NCBI RefSeq assembly: GCF_018991925.1
Contig: NW_024720773.1
Span: 859,661 to 923,660 of the forward strand
Length of the DNA stretch: 64,000 nt
Origin: Homarus americanus
Taxonomy: Eukaryota > Arthropoda > Malacostraca > Decapoda > Nephropidae
Direction: 5' to 3'
A program made the translations under genes and the position numbers. Under the pieces are notes generated by a model. It was not told where the DNA came from and ran no database searches. It saw nothing but the letters and a program-made list of their open reading frames with translations. How positions within the stretch are numbered: the stretch's first letter is position 1; each line of letters starts with the position of its first letter. Below, in pieces: positions 1-14,100 of this stretch.

Positions 1-79
1 CTGCTGCCGCCCTACCCCTACCTCTGGCCAGTGACACCTCTCCTTCGGTAGTTGTCCCTGCTGCTTCAAGTCTCCACCC

Positions 80-1129
80 TTGGCTCGCCTCCACGACAGT
101 CACTGTGGAGCCGAGGCCACCAAACGGCGTGCAAGACAGACTGTGTTCCGGCCTGGCATCGACCCCGACATCTCCAATGCTGTCCAGGTGTGTAAGCCCC
201 GCCACGTACTACAACCCAGCCAGCAGCAGGAACCCTTCATGAGTGACGACAACCCCACCCGCCCCTTTGAGTCTGTGTCGGCCGACTTTTTCTCTGTGTC
301 AGGAAAGTCCTTCCTTGTTATCGTCGACCGTCTCTCTGGTTGGCCGGTTGTCATCAAGTGCGGTAATGACACAACGTCTGCCGCCACCATCAGCAAGTTC
401 CGCCATTACTTCCGTGACGTGGGCGTTCCTGTGCGCCTGCGAACCGACGGAAGGCCTCAGTTCACAAGCCGGGACTTTGCTGTGTTCCTTGACCGATGGG
501 GAGTCCGGCATGTGTTGTCATCGCCCCATTACCCGCAGTCCAACGGCCACGCTGAGGCTGCTGTCAAATCCTTGAAGCACCTCATCCTTAAGGTGGCCCC
601 TTCTGGGAATATTGACTGCGAGGCCTTCGACCGGGGTCTTCTTGAACTCCACAACACACCTAACTACACCGGACGCTCCCCTGCCCAGGTTTTGTATGGA
701 CGCCCCCTTCGTTCTTGTGTCCCTGCTCACCCTCAATCCTTTTCCAAGGAGTGACAGGCCAAGACAGAGGATTGTGATCGCCGAGCCGCCGAACGTGTTC
801 AAGACGTCGTCGCCCGCTACAACTACCACGCCCGTTCTCTCCCCAGGTTGAGTGTCGGCACCCAAGTCCGTGTTCAGGACCCGACCTCCCTACGATGGGA
901 CAAAGTAGGCGTAGTCATGGGTCTCGGTAGGTCACGGGACTACCAGGGGCGATTACCCAGTGGTCGTGTGTGGTGGAGGAACCGCCTTTTTCTCCGCCCA
1001 GTAACAATGCCTTCTGCTGACCCCGCCACCAGTGTTGAGTCCCATACCCTTCCCAGTGATCTAGTCCCTCGACGCTCAGAACGGATCCAAAAGAAAAGGT
1101 CCGCTCAAGACTTTGCTATGAGCGTATAG
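80..1129 (+). pseudogene. Ty3/gypsy integrase, frameshifted, 5' end outside window
   Basis: The product would insert element DNA into the chromosome. The first open segment (to 754) carries the end of the zinc-binding region and then the DDE core: Asp in SADFF, Asp in RTDGRPQF and Glu in NGHAEAAVKSL, with the usual spacing. The frame then breaks: the C-terminal part continues in another frame to about 851 and again from 848 to 1,129, where the basic, Trp-rich C-terminal domain (RVWWRNRLFLRPV) and the tail LVPRRSERIQKK are readable. The second Cys of the zinc-binding pair seems lost (VCKPRH). The frame is already open when it enters from upstream, so position 80 is not a real start. The stop at 1,127-1,129 directly precedes the polypurine tract, which fits the normal end of a gypsy polyprotein. 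Confidence 0.8.
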
Positions 1130-1141
1130 GGGGGTGGGAGG

Positions 1142-1466
1142 TGTATGTATATTATGTATGCTGTATTATATATTATGTATGTATATTATGTATGTGCTCC
1201 ATTTATATATATTATTTATTCAGCCTAGCTAGCAGCGTGTGGCAATGTAATTACCATGTCCCACATGCTTAATTAATGTGCCTGGCGACATATGGAAACT
1301 GTTAGTGTGTCACTTGCCATACGTCGCCTATAAAGCAGTTGACCAGCAGACAGGTTGAGGAGCGATACTCCCCTTGTGTACATATCTCTTATCTAGTAAA
1401 TCGAACCTACAAAACTATACAGGTGTTTGTGTTCGCTCCTGTATATTGAACTTATTACCCAGAACA
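1142..1466 (+). repeat. Putative 3' LTR of the gypsy element
   Basis: It begins TGTATGTATA just after the purine tract. It contains a TATAAAG box at 1,329-1,335 and ends near CCCAGAACA, giving TG...CA termini and about 325 bp. No second copy is present to fix the ends, so both boundaries are inferred. Confidence 0.5.
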
Positions 1467-1570
1467 CGAAAAGGATCAGATGTGCATCTTGAGCCTTTGG
1501 CAGACTCCGTACCTGTGTCTTCAGCAGTAGGAAGCTGATATTATCTACAAAGCTGCACGTATATCAAGCA

Positions 1571-1986
1571 GTGGTCCTCCCTACCCGGCTTTATGGCAGT
1601 GAGACATGGTTCACATGCAGGAGGCACCTTGAGGCACTTGAAAACTTTCACCAACGTAGTCTATGTTCCATCCTCCGAGTTAGCTTGGAAGACAAGAGGA
1701 AAATGCCAGTATTCTCGCTGATACCAACTGTAAAAGCATCGAGACTACCATTATCCATGAACAACTACGTTGGACTGGCCATGCTTCCCACATGGACGAC
1801 AATAAAATGCCAAAACAGCTAATTTACAGTCACCTAACAAATAGAAAACATAATGCTGGGGGGCAACTGAAAAAGTATAAGGAGAGTCTTAAGACAAACC
1901 TGAAAAAGTGCCAAATCGACCCCATAATGCTTGGAGGAGCACCACACGAGAAGGTGTCAATACTTTCGAATATAGCCCGACTGTAA
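1571..1986 (+). pseudogene. LINE reverse transcriptase C-terminal fragment
   Basis: Translation gives LYGSETWFTCRRHLEALENFHQRSLCSILRV and, in another frame from about 1,792, KMPKQLIYSHLTNRK then GGQLKKYKESLKTNLKKC. These blocks are the characteristic region downstream of the reverse transcriptase in many arthropod non-LTR retrotransposons (YGSETW, then the LNxFHxRCLRxIL-type block, then PKQLLYG and GGQ-KRYKDSLK). There is a frame break near 1,790. No RT catalytic motif is left, so this is a 5'-truncated relic. The LINE clade is not resolved. Confidence 0.7.
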
Positions 1987-2201
1987 ACCGAGGCAGACAA
2001 GCACCAATGCCGGAAAGATGCTGCCACCACCCCTCCCACACTAGATATAGCTCTGCACATGTGCAACATTGGAGAACAGCACTGCTGGTCCCGTATCGGC
2101 CTCTTTAGTCACCTCAGAACTCACCAACGAAGATGACATCCTAAATAACTCATACCATTGTATCAAAGCTGGATGATCGTCATACTCGTCATAGTAGTAG
2201 T

Positions 2202-2235
<34 letters not shown>
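2202..2235 (+). repeat. (GT)n microsatellite
   Basis: Uninterrupted GT dinucleotides, about 17 units, in otherwise unassigned sequence. Confidence 0.95.
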
Positions 2236-2236
<1 letters not shown>

Positions 2237-2599
2237 CAAACATTCAAAGAAATATTGTTGAGCTTGCCAATATAATGAGGGGGGAACTAAGTGTAGAAAG
2301 TACAGTGGTCCCTCGATTAATGATTGGTTCAATTAACGAAATTTCGGTTAACGAATTAGCTCCCATAAGGATTTTCAGTTCCATTAACGAACAAAACATC
2401 GATTAACAAAAGCCTTAGGAGAAACACACTTTGTCATGCGCATCAGCCGATCAGCTGATCGGCTAGTCGCCAATACAGTATTTGGTTCTGTGTTTACATT
2501 CGTTTCCAGTGGAGTAAATATCAAGAAAGTTGTGTTCTTGAATATTTATGCATTTTTTATATTAAAATTATTGGTCATTCTAAAATTTAGCCATCCAAA

Positions 2600-3000
2600 C
2601 TCTGTCTACATAAAGTTTTTCAACTAATATTTTTGGCTCAATATATGTAACTTTATTCCTTTATTGAAATTCATATACGTGCACACACTATCCTAAGGGC
2701 AAAGCTGTACTGTACATGTATTCAAAATAATGTACAAAATGATTACATACTAAAGATTTTTGTCTAGTGCAAATTATAGCATGTTTACATTCAAATTAAT
2801 CACGATCTTATAAGAATACCAGCAATGTAAATATTATTCTCCCAGGTCACTTTTGTGACATTTTATAAGCAAAAACCAAAAATTCAATCTAAAGGACATA
2901 AATAAACAAATAAATACTTCACTAGACCTTTGGCGCCTACTGTCAAACATGTCACTGTTACCTCCTTCCAAAACCCCCCCTCCCAGCCAGGGTTTGGTGG
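2600..3000. repeat. AT-rich repeat shared with 63,256-63,590 (reverse) and 5,700-6,120
   Basis: This block contains phrases such as CTAGTGCAAATTATAGCATG and GCAATGTAAATATTATTCTCCC. The same phrases recur inverted at the right edge of the window and directly at 5,890-6,000. It is an interior segment of the Tigger-type non-autonomous elements and has no coding signal. Confidence 0.7.
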
Positions 3001-5592
3001 TTTAAGCCACCTCCTTATCATGGGGGACTTTAACTATGGCGACATCGACTGGAGAAACGAGTCAACCCCGAATGACTTGAATAATCCTGCTACTCTTTTT
3101 GTAGAAACTCTGAGAGATAATTTTCTGTTCCAACATGTGAGAGACCCGACACATTACAGAGGGGAGCAAACACCCAAGCCACTTGACCTCATCATAACAA
3201 ACGAGGAGGGTATGGTGGCCAAACTGGAACACCTTGCCCCAGTTGGCACCAGTCACCATACAGTGTTGTCATTCAGATTTAACTGTTACCTAGTTCAAGA
3301 TAAGGCCAGGCCAAGGTGCAAATATTACAAGGGAAATTACAATGGGATGAGGGAAGAGATGAGGGGTATCAACTGGCCTGACTTATTAAGGTACAAGAAC
3401 GCAGACACTACGCTGAATATCATAACTAGTAAAATGACCCATTTGATCGATAAATATATACCCAAGACCAAACCCAGTGCTTCTAGGAATACGAGGGGAT
3501 CCCTACACATGAACCATGCGGCGGTCGACAAAATTAAGAAGAAAACCCAGAAATTCAAGACGTGGGTTGGGTCAAACGATGAGCAAGACAGGAGGATGTA
3601 TGCAAGAGCCAGAAACCAAGCAAAGATAGAGTGTAGGAGGGCTGAAAAGGAGTTCCAAAGGCTGGTTGCACGCGAGGTCAAGTCAAACCCAAAGGCGTTT
3701 TACCGCTATGCAAAGTCGAAATTGAAAACGCGAGTAGGAGTATCAGACCTGAGGCTTGAAGATGGTAGTTACGCAGATTCTGACCAGGATAAAGCTGAGG
3801 CATTGAACAGCTTCTTTTCCTCAGTGTTCACAAGAGAGGATGCAACTAACCTTCCTGCGTTTGAGGACAGACGGTTCGACACAGCACTGACCCACATTGT
3901 GTTCACAGAAGAGGGTATTAGAAATAACTGTCCAGGCTAAAGGTCCATAAGAGTCCTGGACCTGACATGGTGCATCCTAGAGTGCTAAGGGAGCTGTGCA
4001 ACGAGCTTGCAGAGCCCCTGAAGATTCTGTTTTGTAAATGCCTGGATGAACAAATGGTCCCCAGTGAATGGAAAGTGGCTTATGTGAGTCCTATCTTCAA
4101 GAAGGGCGATAGGCACTCCACGAACAACTATAGACCGGTGAGCCTGACCAGCATAATATGTAAAGTACTTGAGAGTATTATCAGAGATGCAGCGATGGAA
4201 CATCTACTACGAAACAACCTTGTAAAAGATTGCCAACACGGTTTTATGCCGGGGCGCTCTTGCTTGACACAATTGCTCAAGGTATTGGATATTTGGACCC
4301 ATATTCTAGAACGGGGTGGTAATATCGACAATATTTACCTAGATTTTGCCAAGGCTTTCGACAGTGTACCCCACGAAAGGCTGAAAATCAAACTGGAAGG
4401 GTACGGAATTCGGGGAAATGTCCTAGCGTGGATAGAAGACTTTCTACATGACCGCAAGCAATGTGTGGTGATTAATGGCACGAAATCGTCATCTGTACCT
4501 GTAACAAGTGGGGTACCGCAGGGTAGTGTATTGGGCCCGCTGTTGTTTGTTTGTTTCATAAATGATATGCCTGACGTTGTACACTCCTCCATACAAATGT
4601 TTGCCGATGACGCCAAGTTATTTCGGGAAATTAAGAACCAAGCGGACTGTGAAGAGCTGCAGAAGGACCTCTGTGGGCTCCAGGAATGGTCGAAGGAATG
4701 GCTGCTGAGATTCAATGTCACGAAGTGTAAGAGGATGCACCTGGGGCGTACCAACGGTAAGGAGGCGTACCATATGTCCCAACGGGATGAAGAAAATGTA
4801 CTAGTTGAGACTGTGTGTGAGAAGGACCTAGGTGTGTATGTTGACAATGAGCTGAAGTTCTCGGCCATTGTGAGAAGAAGGTAAATCAGGCAAATAAATT
4901 ATTGGGTCTTATAAGAAGGTCGTTCAGATATCTAGACGGTCCGTCCCTCGTGACGATCTTCAGGAGTGAAGTGCTTCCCCATCTGGAGTACTGTCACCCC
5001 ATCTGGTCCCCGAGATATGCTAGGGACTGTCAGTTGGTTGAAAATGTTCAAAGGAGGGCCACCAAACTGGTGCCTGCACTTCGGCATCTCAGCTACCCTG
5101 AGAGATTGGAGCGCCTGAACTTGCCTAGCTTATACTACAGACGGGCAAGGGGGGACCTAGTTGAGGTTTATAAGCATCTCAGGGGGCACTACTCAGTTGA
5201 GTGTCCTTACTTGGAGCTGGCGGACGCTCGCCCCACAAGGGGTCACAGCTCAAGATTGAAGAAGCCGCAAGTCCAGAAAACCGTGAGGGCAAACTTTTTC
5301 GGAGTGAGGGTTGTAAACTCTTGGAACAATCTACCAGAGAGTGTTGTGACGGCACCGAGTGTGAGCTCTTTCAAGAGAAGACTTGACCAACACTGGAGCG
5401 GGTTCAGGTACATTCAGGAGCCGGTGCATGCCCAGTATTTGCCAACAGTGCGTGACAGAGACGTGACCGATCGCCCGGGCTGCGAGCCGACCTTTTGGTG
5501 AAGAATATAAAGGAAAAGAGACGTGACCGATCGCCCAAGCGGCTAACAAGCCGATCAGTGGCGAAGAGGATAAAAGTAAAAAAAAAAAAAAG
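3000..5592 (+). mobile_element. CR1/L2-like LINE, 5'-truncated, A-tailed
   Basis: A non-LTR retrotransposon running from inside its endonuclease to an A-rich 3' end at 5,578-5,591. The flanks join into one repeat: left flank CCCAGCCAGGGTTT, right flank AGGCTTAAAGTTTTTATC, matching the uninterrupted paralogue near 6,115-6,150 (CCCAGCCAGGGTTTTAGGC). The 5' junction is therefore close to 3,000. The 3' UTR carries a duplicated segment of about 61 bp beginning GACGTGACCGATCGCCC at about 5,459 and 5,520. Confidence 0.8.
3020..5430 (+). pseudogene. LINE ORF2: endonuclease end, reverse transcriptase and C-terminus
   Basis: The protein would nick target DNA and reverse-transcribe the element RNA. The endonuclease part begins at MGDFNYGDIDW and includes PLDLIITNEEGMV and the SHHTVL motif where SDH is usual. 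From about 3,925 in a new frame comes the RT: SPGPDMVHPRVL, PIFKKGDR, NNYRPVSLTS, DFAKAFDSVPH, SGVPQGSVLGPLLF and the catalytic FADD at about 4,599-4,610. A second frame break near 4,875 leads to NKLLGLIRRSFRYLD and the C-terminal region ending near FKRRLDQHWSGF. The motif style fits the CR1/L2 group. Two frameshifts and the 5' truncation make it inactive, but the RT catalytic residues are intact. Confidence 0.85.
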
Positions 5593-5599
5593 GCTTAAA

Positions 5600-6300
5600 G
5601 TTTTTATCTTATATAACATCAGACTAAAGTTAGGAGAATACAATTTGCATTGCTAGAATCCTTGCAAGACAGTGAATAATTTGAATATAAACGTCATATA
5701 TATTGTACAAGAGATAAAAATTTTAGTACATTTTAATAATGTACAGTTTTTCAACTGTATTTTTGGGTAGATTTACATAAATTTCTTCATTAATTTTTAT
5801 TCAATTACATGCCAACACCATACTAAAAGAAATGTAAAAGAAATAAATGACCTTAGTGCAAACTTGTACTGTATATTTACTAAATGATTAAGGTATTAAA
5901 ATTTTTGTCTAGTGAAAATTATAGCTTGTTTATATTCAAATTAATCAATATCTTACAAGAATCCCAGCAATGTAAATTATATTATCCCAGGTCGTTTCAG
6001 TGGCATTTTATAAGAGAAAAGCTTAGTCACTCTTAAGGACTGATAGATAAACACACAATAGACCTTCGGTGCCAACTGTCAAACATACCACCTCAACTCC
6101 CTCTCCCCCATCTGCCCAGCCAGGGTTTTAGGCTTATAGTTTTCATCTTGTATAATATCACAGACTAAAGTTAGAATATAATTTGCATTGCTGGAATCCT
6201 TGCAAGACAGTGAATAATTTGAATATAAACGTAATATATTTTGCACAAGAGATAAAAATTAATCACCCATATCACATTACAGTAGTGTTATAAGAGTTCT
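5600..6300. repeat. AT-rich Tigger-element interior repeats
   Basis: Two partial copies of one repeat: phrases such as CAAGACAGTGAATAATTTG and AATATAAACGTCATATAT occur at about 5,665-5,700 and again at about 6,205-6,240. The block continues the pre-insertion repeat of the LINE at 3,000-5,592. No coding signal. Confidence 0.65.
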
Positions 6301-6313
6301 AGTGTATATGTAC

Positions 6314-8886
<2,573 letters not shown>

Positions 8887-8897
8887 GTAATTCGGTG

Positions 8898-8920
8898 TAT
8901 ATATATATATATATATATAT
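8898..8920. repeat. (TA)n microsatellite at the Helitron truncation
   Basis: A short TA array placed between the truncated Helitron and the right arm of the family A Tigger element. It is preceded by a short GC-rich hairpin (CCGCGCAAGGCGCGGG, 8,871-8,886). Confidence 0.9.
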
Positions 8921-9110
8921 TGATTTAAGGGGGATTTTTAGGAGTGTTTCTGACTTTGTGTTTTTTGGCTTTACATTGTATGTACTTTTTCTGTGAGTTG
9001 GAACCAATTACCCAATATCCCATTGAAATAATAGATTCAGTTAACGAAATTTTCGGTTAACGATCGACTCTGTGGAACCAATTGTGTTCATTAATTAAGG
9101 GACAACTGTA

Positions 9111-9840
9111 TAGGAAGAATATTTAGCTGTAGACTAAAGTGAGGATGTTTGGTAGTGTTGCCGGTTAGTTATTTAACAGTTAATATATTCTCAGGGGAAA
9201 TCTTTCTAAACACCAACTCTAAGTACATCTGTTTATTAATCACTCAATGACACAGAAACATTAATAGATCCTTATATTTACATTATTATACAATGAATCT
9301 CGGACCACAAACATGAAATGGATACATTTCCCACCGTAAGTAACTCACCATATGGATAGATCTGACAATGACTCATGTGTGACCTGAGGGAGGCCCAGCA
9401 GGTGCTGATGAAGAGAGTGCTTTACTATGTCTCCTGTGGGAGACTGCTAGCAGGGACTCGGTGCTGGGGAGGAGAAGTCTCCCTCGAAGGGGGGGGGGGA
9501 GAGCTGTCGGCCCCTTCCCTGTTACAATGATGATCCAAATTCTAGTGTTTTTGAGGGGGAGCTGCAGGGCTTTTATATTGGCGTGAGCCAGAAGATGTCG
9601 TCACCAATCTGGGTGTGTCTGGTCAGGTGACAGGTGTACTGGCTGGAGGGTAGCTTCTTGAGTAACACGGTCATAACGGTGGGTTAATTCAGGTACCTTG
9701 TCCGTGACCTCTCCTAGGTCAGGTCTTAGTGTCACTGTAGGGTGTGTCAACCTGCATGGGTGTCCACGTGGGCATCTACTTACTGTTATGTGTGTTGTAT
9801 TTCTCTGGAGTGTAAGCTAAGGTCAGATAAACAATCATTA
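9111..9840. other. Unassigned non-coding block interrupting a Tigger copy
   Basis: No ORF of note. The block is more GC-rich than its neighbours and lies directly upstream of in-frame Tigger coding sequence starting near 9,840. It could be a solo LTR or another non-autonomous insertion, since it contains TTTTATATTGG and TG/CA-like edges, but no matching target duplication was found. Confidence 0.3.
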
Positions 9841-10229
9841 CACCAAGCACATTGTAGGATTTGAAGAAGTTGATAAATAGAATGTTCAGGAGCTATTAAA
9901 CAGTCACGGAGAAGACCCAATTTATGAAGAACTTATGCAACTTGAACAGGAACACGGCTGGAACACAAATACACCAACAGATTACCCCTCCTCACTGGGC
10001 CAGCCTTAAGCCATTTGGACCAATTGCTCCCAATTGGGCCCCGTGCCTAAGGGGACCCCGCGCTAGAGTAATCTACTCTCGGCTCGTCAAGTACACACAA
10101 CAGAGGTCAAGCTGGGACAGGAAAAAGATCAAGTTAAAACCACAAAACTGGCTGATATAGATGGATACATGCTTTGTGAGGAAATGGAGGCACTAAAGCC
10201 AATTCTGCCACCAGAGATTCAAAACCCCC

Positions 10230-10517
10230 ATGAAAATGCTTGAATTCCTTGCTTGCAACAACAGGTCTACCACATTTCCGAATTTATTTATTGCTCTTCG
10301 GATTTTATTGACAATCCCGGTGACTGTGGCATCTGGAGAAAGGAGTTTTTCCAAGCAGAAACTGATCAAAACTTACTTGAGATCATCAATTCAGCAAGAA
10401 CGTTTGAACAGTTTGGCAATTATGTCCATTGAATCTGAAATTAGCAGGGGTTTAAACTTAGACAAAATTCTAAAAGACTTTGCAGAGAAAAAAGCAAGAA
10501 AGATAACTTTCTCATAA
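10230..10517 (+). pseudogene. hAT transposase C-terminal dimerisation domain
   Basis: The open frame encodes FIALRILLTIPVTVASGERS, then FSKQKLIKTYLRS, QERLNSLAIMSIE and a terminal FAEKKARKITF. This is the hAT C-terminal dimerisation region, in the form found in ZMYM1-like and similar arthropod hAT proteins. The N-terminal zinc finger and RNase H-like catalytic part are missing; only short decayed coding sequence precedes it. The element is therefore an internally deleted, non-autonomous copy. Confidence 0.88.
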
Positions 10518-10920
10518 TAAAAGGCAATAATAATATGACTCATTTGTAATTTATGAATGTTAACAGAAATCCAAAAAAGATAATGTTTGCAACAATGCAC
10601 TTAAATTCTGATTTTTTTTCTGAACAAAAAATAAATTAATATTTTGAATAAATCATTTCACAGTCACTAAAACAAGTTGTATTGTAACTAAGTACTTTTC
10701 AGAGGTGATCTACACATTTTGTTTGTTACTTGTAGGCTTACATGTATGCAATTTTATATTAAAATGTAGCTTAGATCTGTTTGGTCCATTAACTCGCATG
10801 CACTTTTTAAGTACACATTTTGATTACTTTCCATTCTACCATAGAGATATAAAGTCTATAATAGACTTTATTTATATTTCTATGATTCTACAGACCTTGG
10901 CTGGGAACCTGGGGCCCACC
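10518..10920. other. hAT 3' non-coding region
   Basis: AT-rich sequence between the transposase stop and the right inverted repeat, still inside the hAT element. It contains an AATAAA-like stretch near 10,628-10,634. No other signal seen. Confidence 0.6.
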
Positions 10921-11189
10921 AAAATTTTTCCCAATTGGGCCCCGCACCTCCTAAGGCCGGCCCTGCCTCCTCACCTTCTCACATGTTTACAGCAAAGTGT
11001 TTGGCAGAAGCATTTGCTTACATAGAGCAAGCATTGAATATATTTTCTGAATTGGATCCATTAACAGAACGAAGCATTAGAATTAACAGGGACATGAAAA
11101 ATGCTTATGACCTCTAAATAAAGGTGTATAATGAGAGAAGAAAGTAGCTGTGAAAGGTTCTTTAGACAGCTTTATTATTCGAAGGCCTA

Positions 11190-14100
11190 AACCATCAACT
11201 TCAGCTACAGCTACACCACCAACTTCAGGTACAGCTACACCATCAACTTCAGGTACAGCTACACCACCAACTTCAGGTACAGCTACACCACCAACTTCAG
11301 GTACAGCTACACCATCAACTTCAGGTACACCACCAACTACAGCTACCACCAGCTTCCAGGTACAGCTACACCATCAACTTCAGGGTACAGCTACACCATC
11401 AACTTGGTACACAAAGTACACCACCAACTTCAGGTACAGCTACACCACCAACTTCAGGTACAGCTACACTCATCAACTTCAGCTACAGCTACACCACCAA
11501 CTTCAGGTACAGCTACACCACCAACTTCAGGGTACAGCTACACCACCAACTTCAGGGTACAGCTACACCATCAACTTCTCAGCTACAGCTACACCAACTT
11601 CAGGTGTAGCTACACCAACAACTTCAGGTACAGCTACACCACCAACTTCCAGGTACAGCTTACACCATCAACTTCAGTTACAGCTACACCACCAACTTCA
11701 GGTACAGCTACACCATCAACTCTCAGGTACAGCTACACCACCAACTTCAGGTACAGCTACACCATCAACTTCAGGTACAGCTACACACCAACTTCAGGTA
11801 CAGCTACAATTCACCAACTTCAGGTACAAAGCCATACCACCAACTTCAGGTACAGCTACACCATCAACTTACAGGTACAGCTACAATTCATCAACTTCAG
11901 GTACAGCTACACCACCAACTTCAGGTACAGCTACACCATCAACTTCAGGTACAGCTACACCACCAACTTCAGGTACAGCTACACCATCAACTTCAGTAGT
12001 ACAGCTACATCAACTTCAGTACATACACCATCAACTTCAGGTACAGCTACACCATCAACTTCAGGTACAGCTACACCATCAACTTCAGGCACAGCTACAC
12101 CATCAACTTCAGGTACACACCATCAATCTCAGGTACAGCTACACCATCAACTTCAGGTACAGCTACACCATCAACTTCAGGTACAGCTACACCATCAACT
12201 TCAGGTACAGCTACACCACCAACTTTAGGTACAGCTACACCCACTTCAACTCTCCAGGTACAGCTACACCATCAATTTCAGGGTGGCCAGCTACACCATC
12301 AACTTCAGGTACAGCTACACCACCAACTTCTGCACAGCTACACCACCAACTTCAGGTACAGCTACACCATCAACTTCAGGTACAGCTACACCATAAACTT
12401 CAGGTACAGCTACACCATCAACTTTGCTAGGTACAGCTACAATTCATCAACTTCAGGTGTACAGCTACACCATCAACTTCAGGTACAGCTACACCACCAA
12501 CTTCAGGTACAAAGCACACCATCAACTTCAGGTACAGCTACACCATCAACTTACAGGGTACAGCTACACCATCAACTTTTAGGTACAGCTACAATCTATC
12601 AACTTACAGGTACAGCTATACCCCATCAACTTCAGGCAGCTACACCACCAACTCACAGGTACAGCTACACCACCAACTCTCACAGGTACAGCTACACCAT
12701 CAACTTCAGGTACAGCTACACCACCAACTTTAGGTACAGCTACACCACATCAACCAGGTACAGCTACACCACCAACTTCAGGGTACAGCTACACCATCAA
12801 CTTCAGGTACAGCTACACCACCAACTTGAAGTAGTACAGCTACACCATCAACTTCTCAGGTACAGCTACACCATCAACTTCAGGTACAGCTACACCATCA
12901 ACTTCTGGTACAGCTACACCACCAACTTCTGGTACAGCTACACCATCAACTTCAGGTAAATAGCTACACCCATCAACTTGGTACAGCTACACCATCAATC
13001 AGGTGGCCAGCTACACCATCATCAACTTCAGGTAGCCAGCCACACCATCAACTTCTGTACAGCTACACCATCAACTTCATAGGTACAGCTACACCACCAA
13101 CTTCAGTACAGCTACACCATCAACTTCAGGTACAGCTACACCACCAACTTCAGGTACAGCTACACCATCAACTTCAGGCCAGCTACACCACCAACTTCAG
13201 GTAAGGTACAGCTACACCATCAACTTCTGTACAGCTACACCACCTCAACTTCAGGTACAGCTACACCATCAACTTCAGGTACAGCTACACCATCAACTTC
13301 AGGTACAGCTACACCATCAACTTCTGGTACAGCTACACCATCAACTTCTGGTACAGCTACACCATCAACTTCAGGTACAGCTACACCACCAACTTCTGGT
13401 ACAGCTACACCATCAACTTCAGGTACAGCTACACCACCAATCCCCAGGTACAGCTACACCATCAACTTCAGGTACAGCTACACCATCAACTTCAGGCACA
13501 GCTACACCATCAACTTTAGGTACAGCTGCTACACCATCAACTTCCAGGGGTACAGCTACAATTCATCAACTTCAGGTACAGCTACACCACCAACTTCAGG
13601 CCAGCTACACCACCAACTTCAGGTACAGCTACACCATCAACTTCAGCTACACCATCAACTTCAGGTACAGCTACTGTACACCATCAACTTCAGGTACAGC
13701 TACTGTACACCATCAACTTCAGGTACAGCTACTGTACACCATCAACTTCAGGTACAGCTACTGTACACCATCAACTTCAGGTACAGCTACACCATCAACT
13801 TCAGGTACAGCTACTGTACACCATCAACTTCAGGTACAGCTACTGTACACCATCAACTTCAGGTACAGCTACACCATCAACTTCAGGTACAGCTACACCA
13901 TCAACTTCAGGTACAGCTACACCATCAACTTCAGGTACAGCTACACCAACAACTTCAGGTACAGCTACACCTTCAACTTCAGGTACAGCTACACCATCAA
14001 CTTCAGGTACAGCTACACCTTCAACTTCAGGTACAGCTACACCAACAACTTCAGGTACAGCTACACCTTCAACTTCAGGTACAGCTACACCATCAACTTC

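Larger units (their letters stand above)
1..1466 (+). mobile_element. Ty3/gypsy LTR retrotransposon, 3' portion with 3' LTR
   Basis: The segment holds an integrase coding region, a purine-rich tract at about 1,127-1,141 and then an AT-rich block beginning TGTATGTATA at 1,142. This order (integrase, polypurine tract, LTR) is the 3' end of a Ty3/gypsy element. The 5' part lies outside the window. The coding region has at least two frame breaks, so this copy is dead. Confidence 0.8.
9995..10965 (+). mobile_element. hAT element with perfect 8-bp target duplication
   Basis: The 971-bp element starts CTGGGCCAGCCTTAAG and ends CTAAGGCCGGCCCTG, which are imperfect inverted repeats, each followed inward by a CCAATTGGGCCCC block. 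The identical octamer CCTCCTCA flanks it at 9,987-9,994 and 10,966-10,973, the target duplication length expected for hAT. Removing the element and one octamer rejoins the Tigger reading frame around it. Confidence 0.88.
9840..11190 (+). pseudogene. Tigger transposase C-terminal domain, split by a hAT element
   Basis: Left of the hAT insertion, translation reads HIVGFEEVDK, a stop, then NVQELLNSHGEDPIYEELMQLEQEHG. Right of it, it continues in register with LAEAFAYIEQALNIFSELDP, LTERSIRINRDMKNAYDL, a stop, then IKVYNERRKKAAVKGSLDSFI. This is the characteristic C-terminal region of Tigger transposases (VxELLxSHxEELTxExLMELEQ, then the AF.xIExAL block, then YNEKRK). KGSLDSFI at 11,153-11,176 sits where related copies carry a PIP box; here Gln is Lys and the final aromatic pair is Phe-Ile. 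The tail IRRPKPSTSATATPPTSG runs straight into the 24-bp minisatellite. The catalytic domain is not present upstream in the window. Confidence 0.85.

Noticed and set aside
3337..3681. 114-codon minus-strand hydrophobic ORF
   Set aside because: Antisense shadow of the LINE ORF2, which has clear conserved motifs on the plus strand.
9111..9840. Solo LTR of a second retrotransposon
   Set aside because: TG/CA edges can be chosen, but no target duplication, primer site or second copy supports them; left as unassigned.
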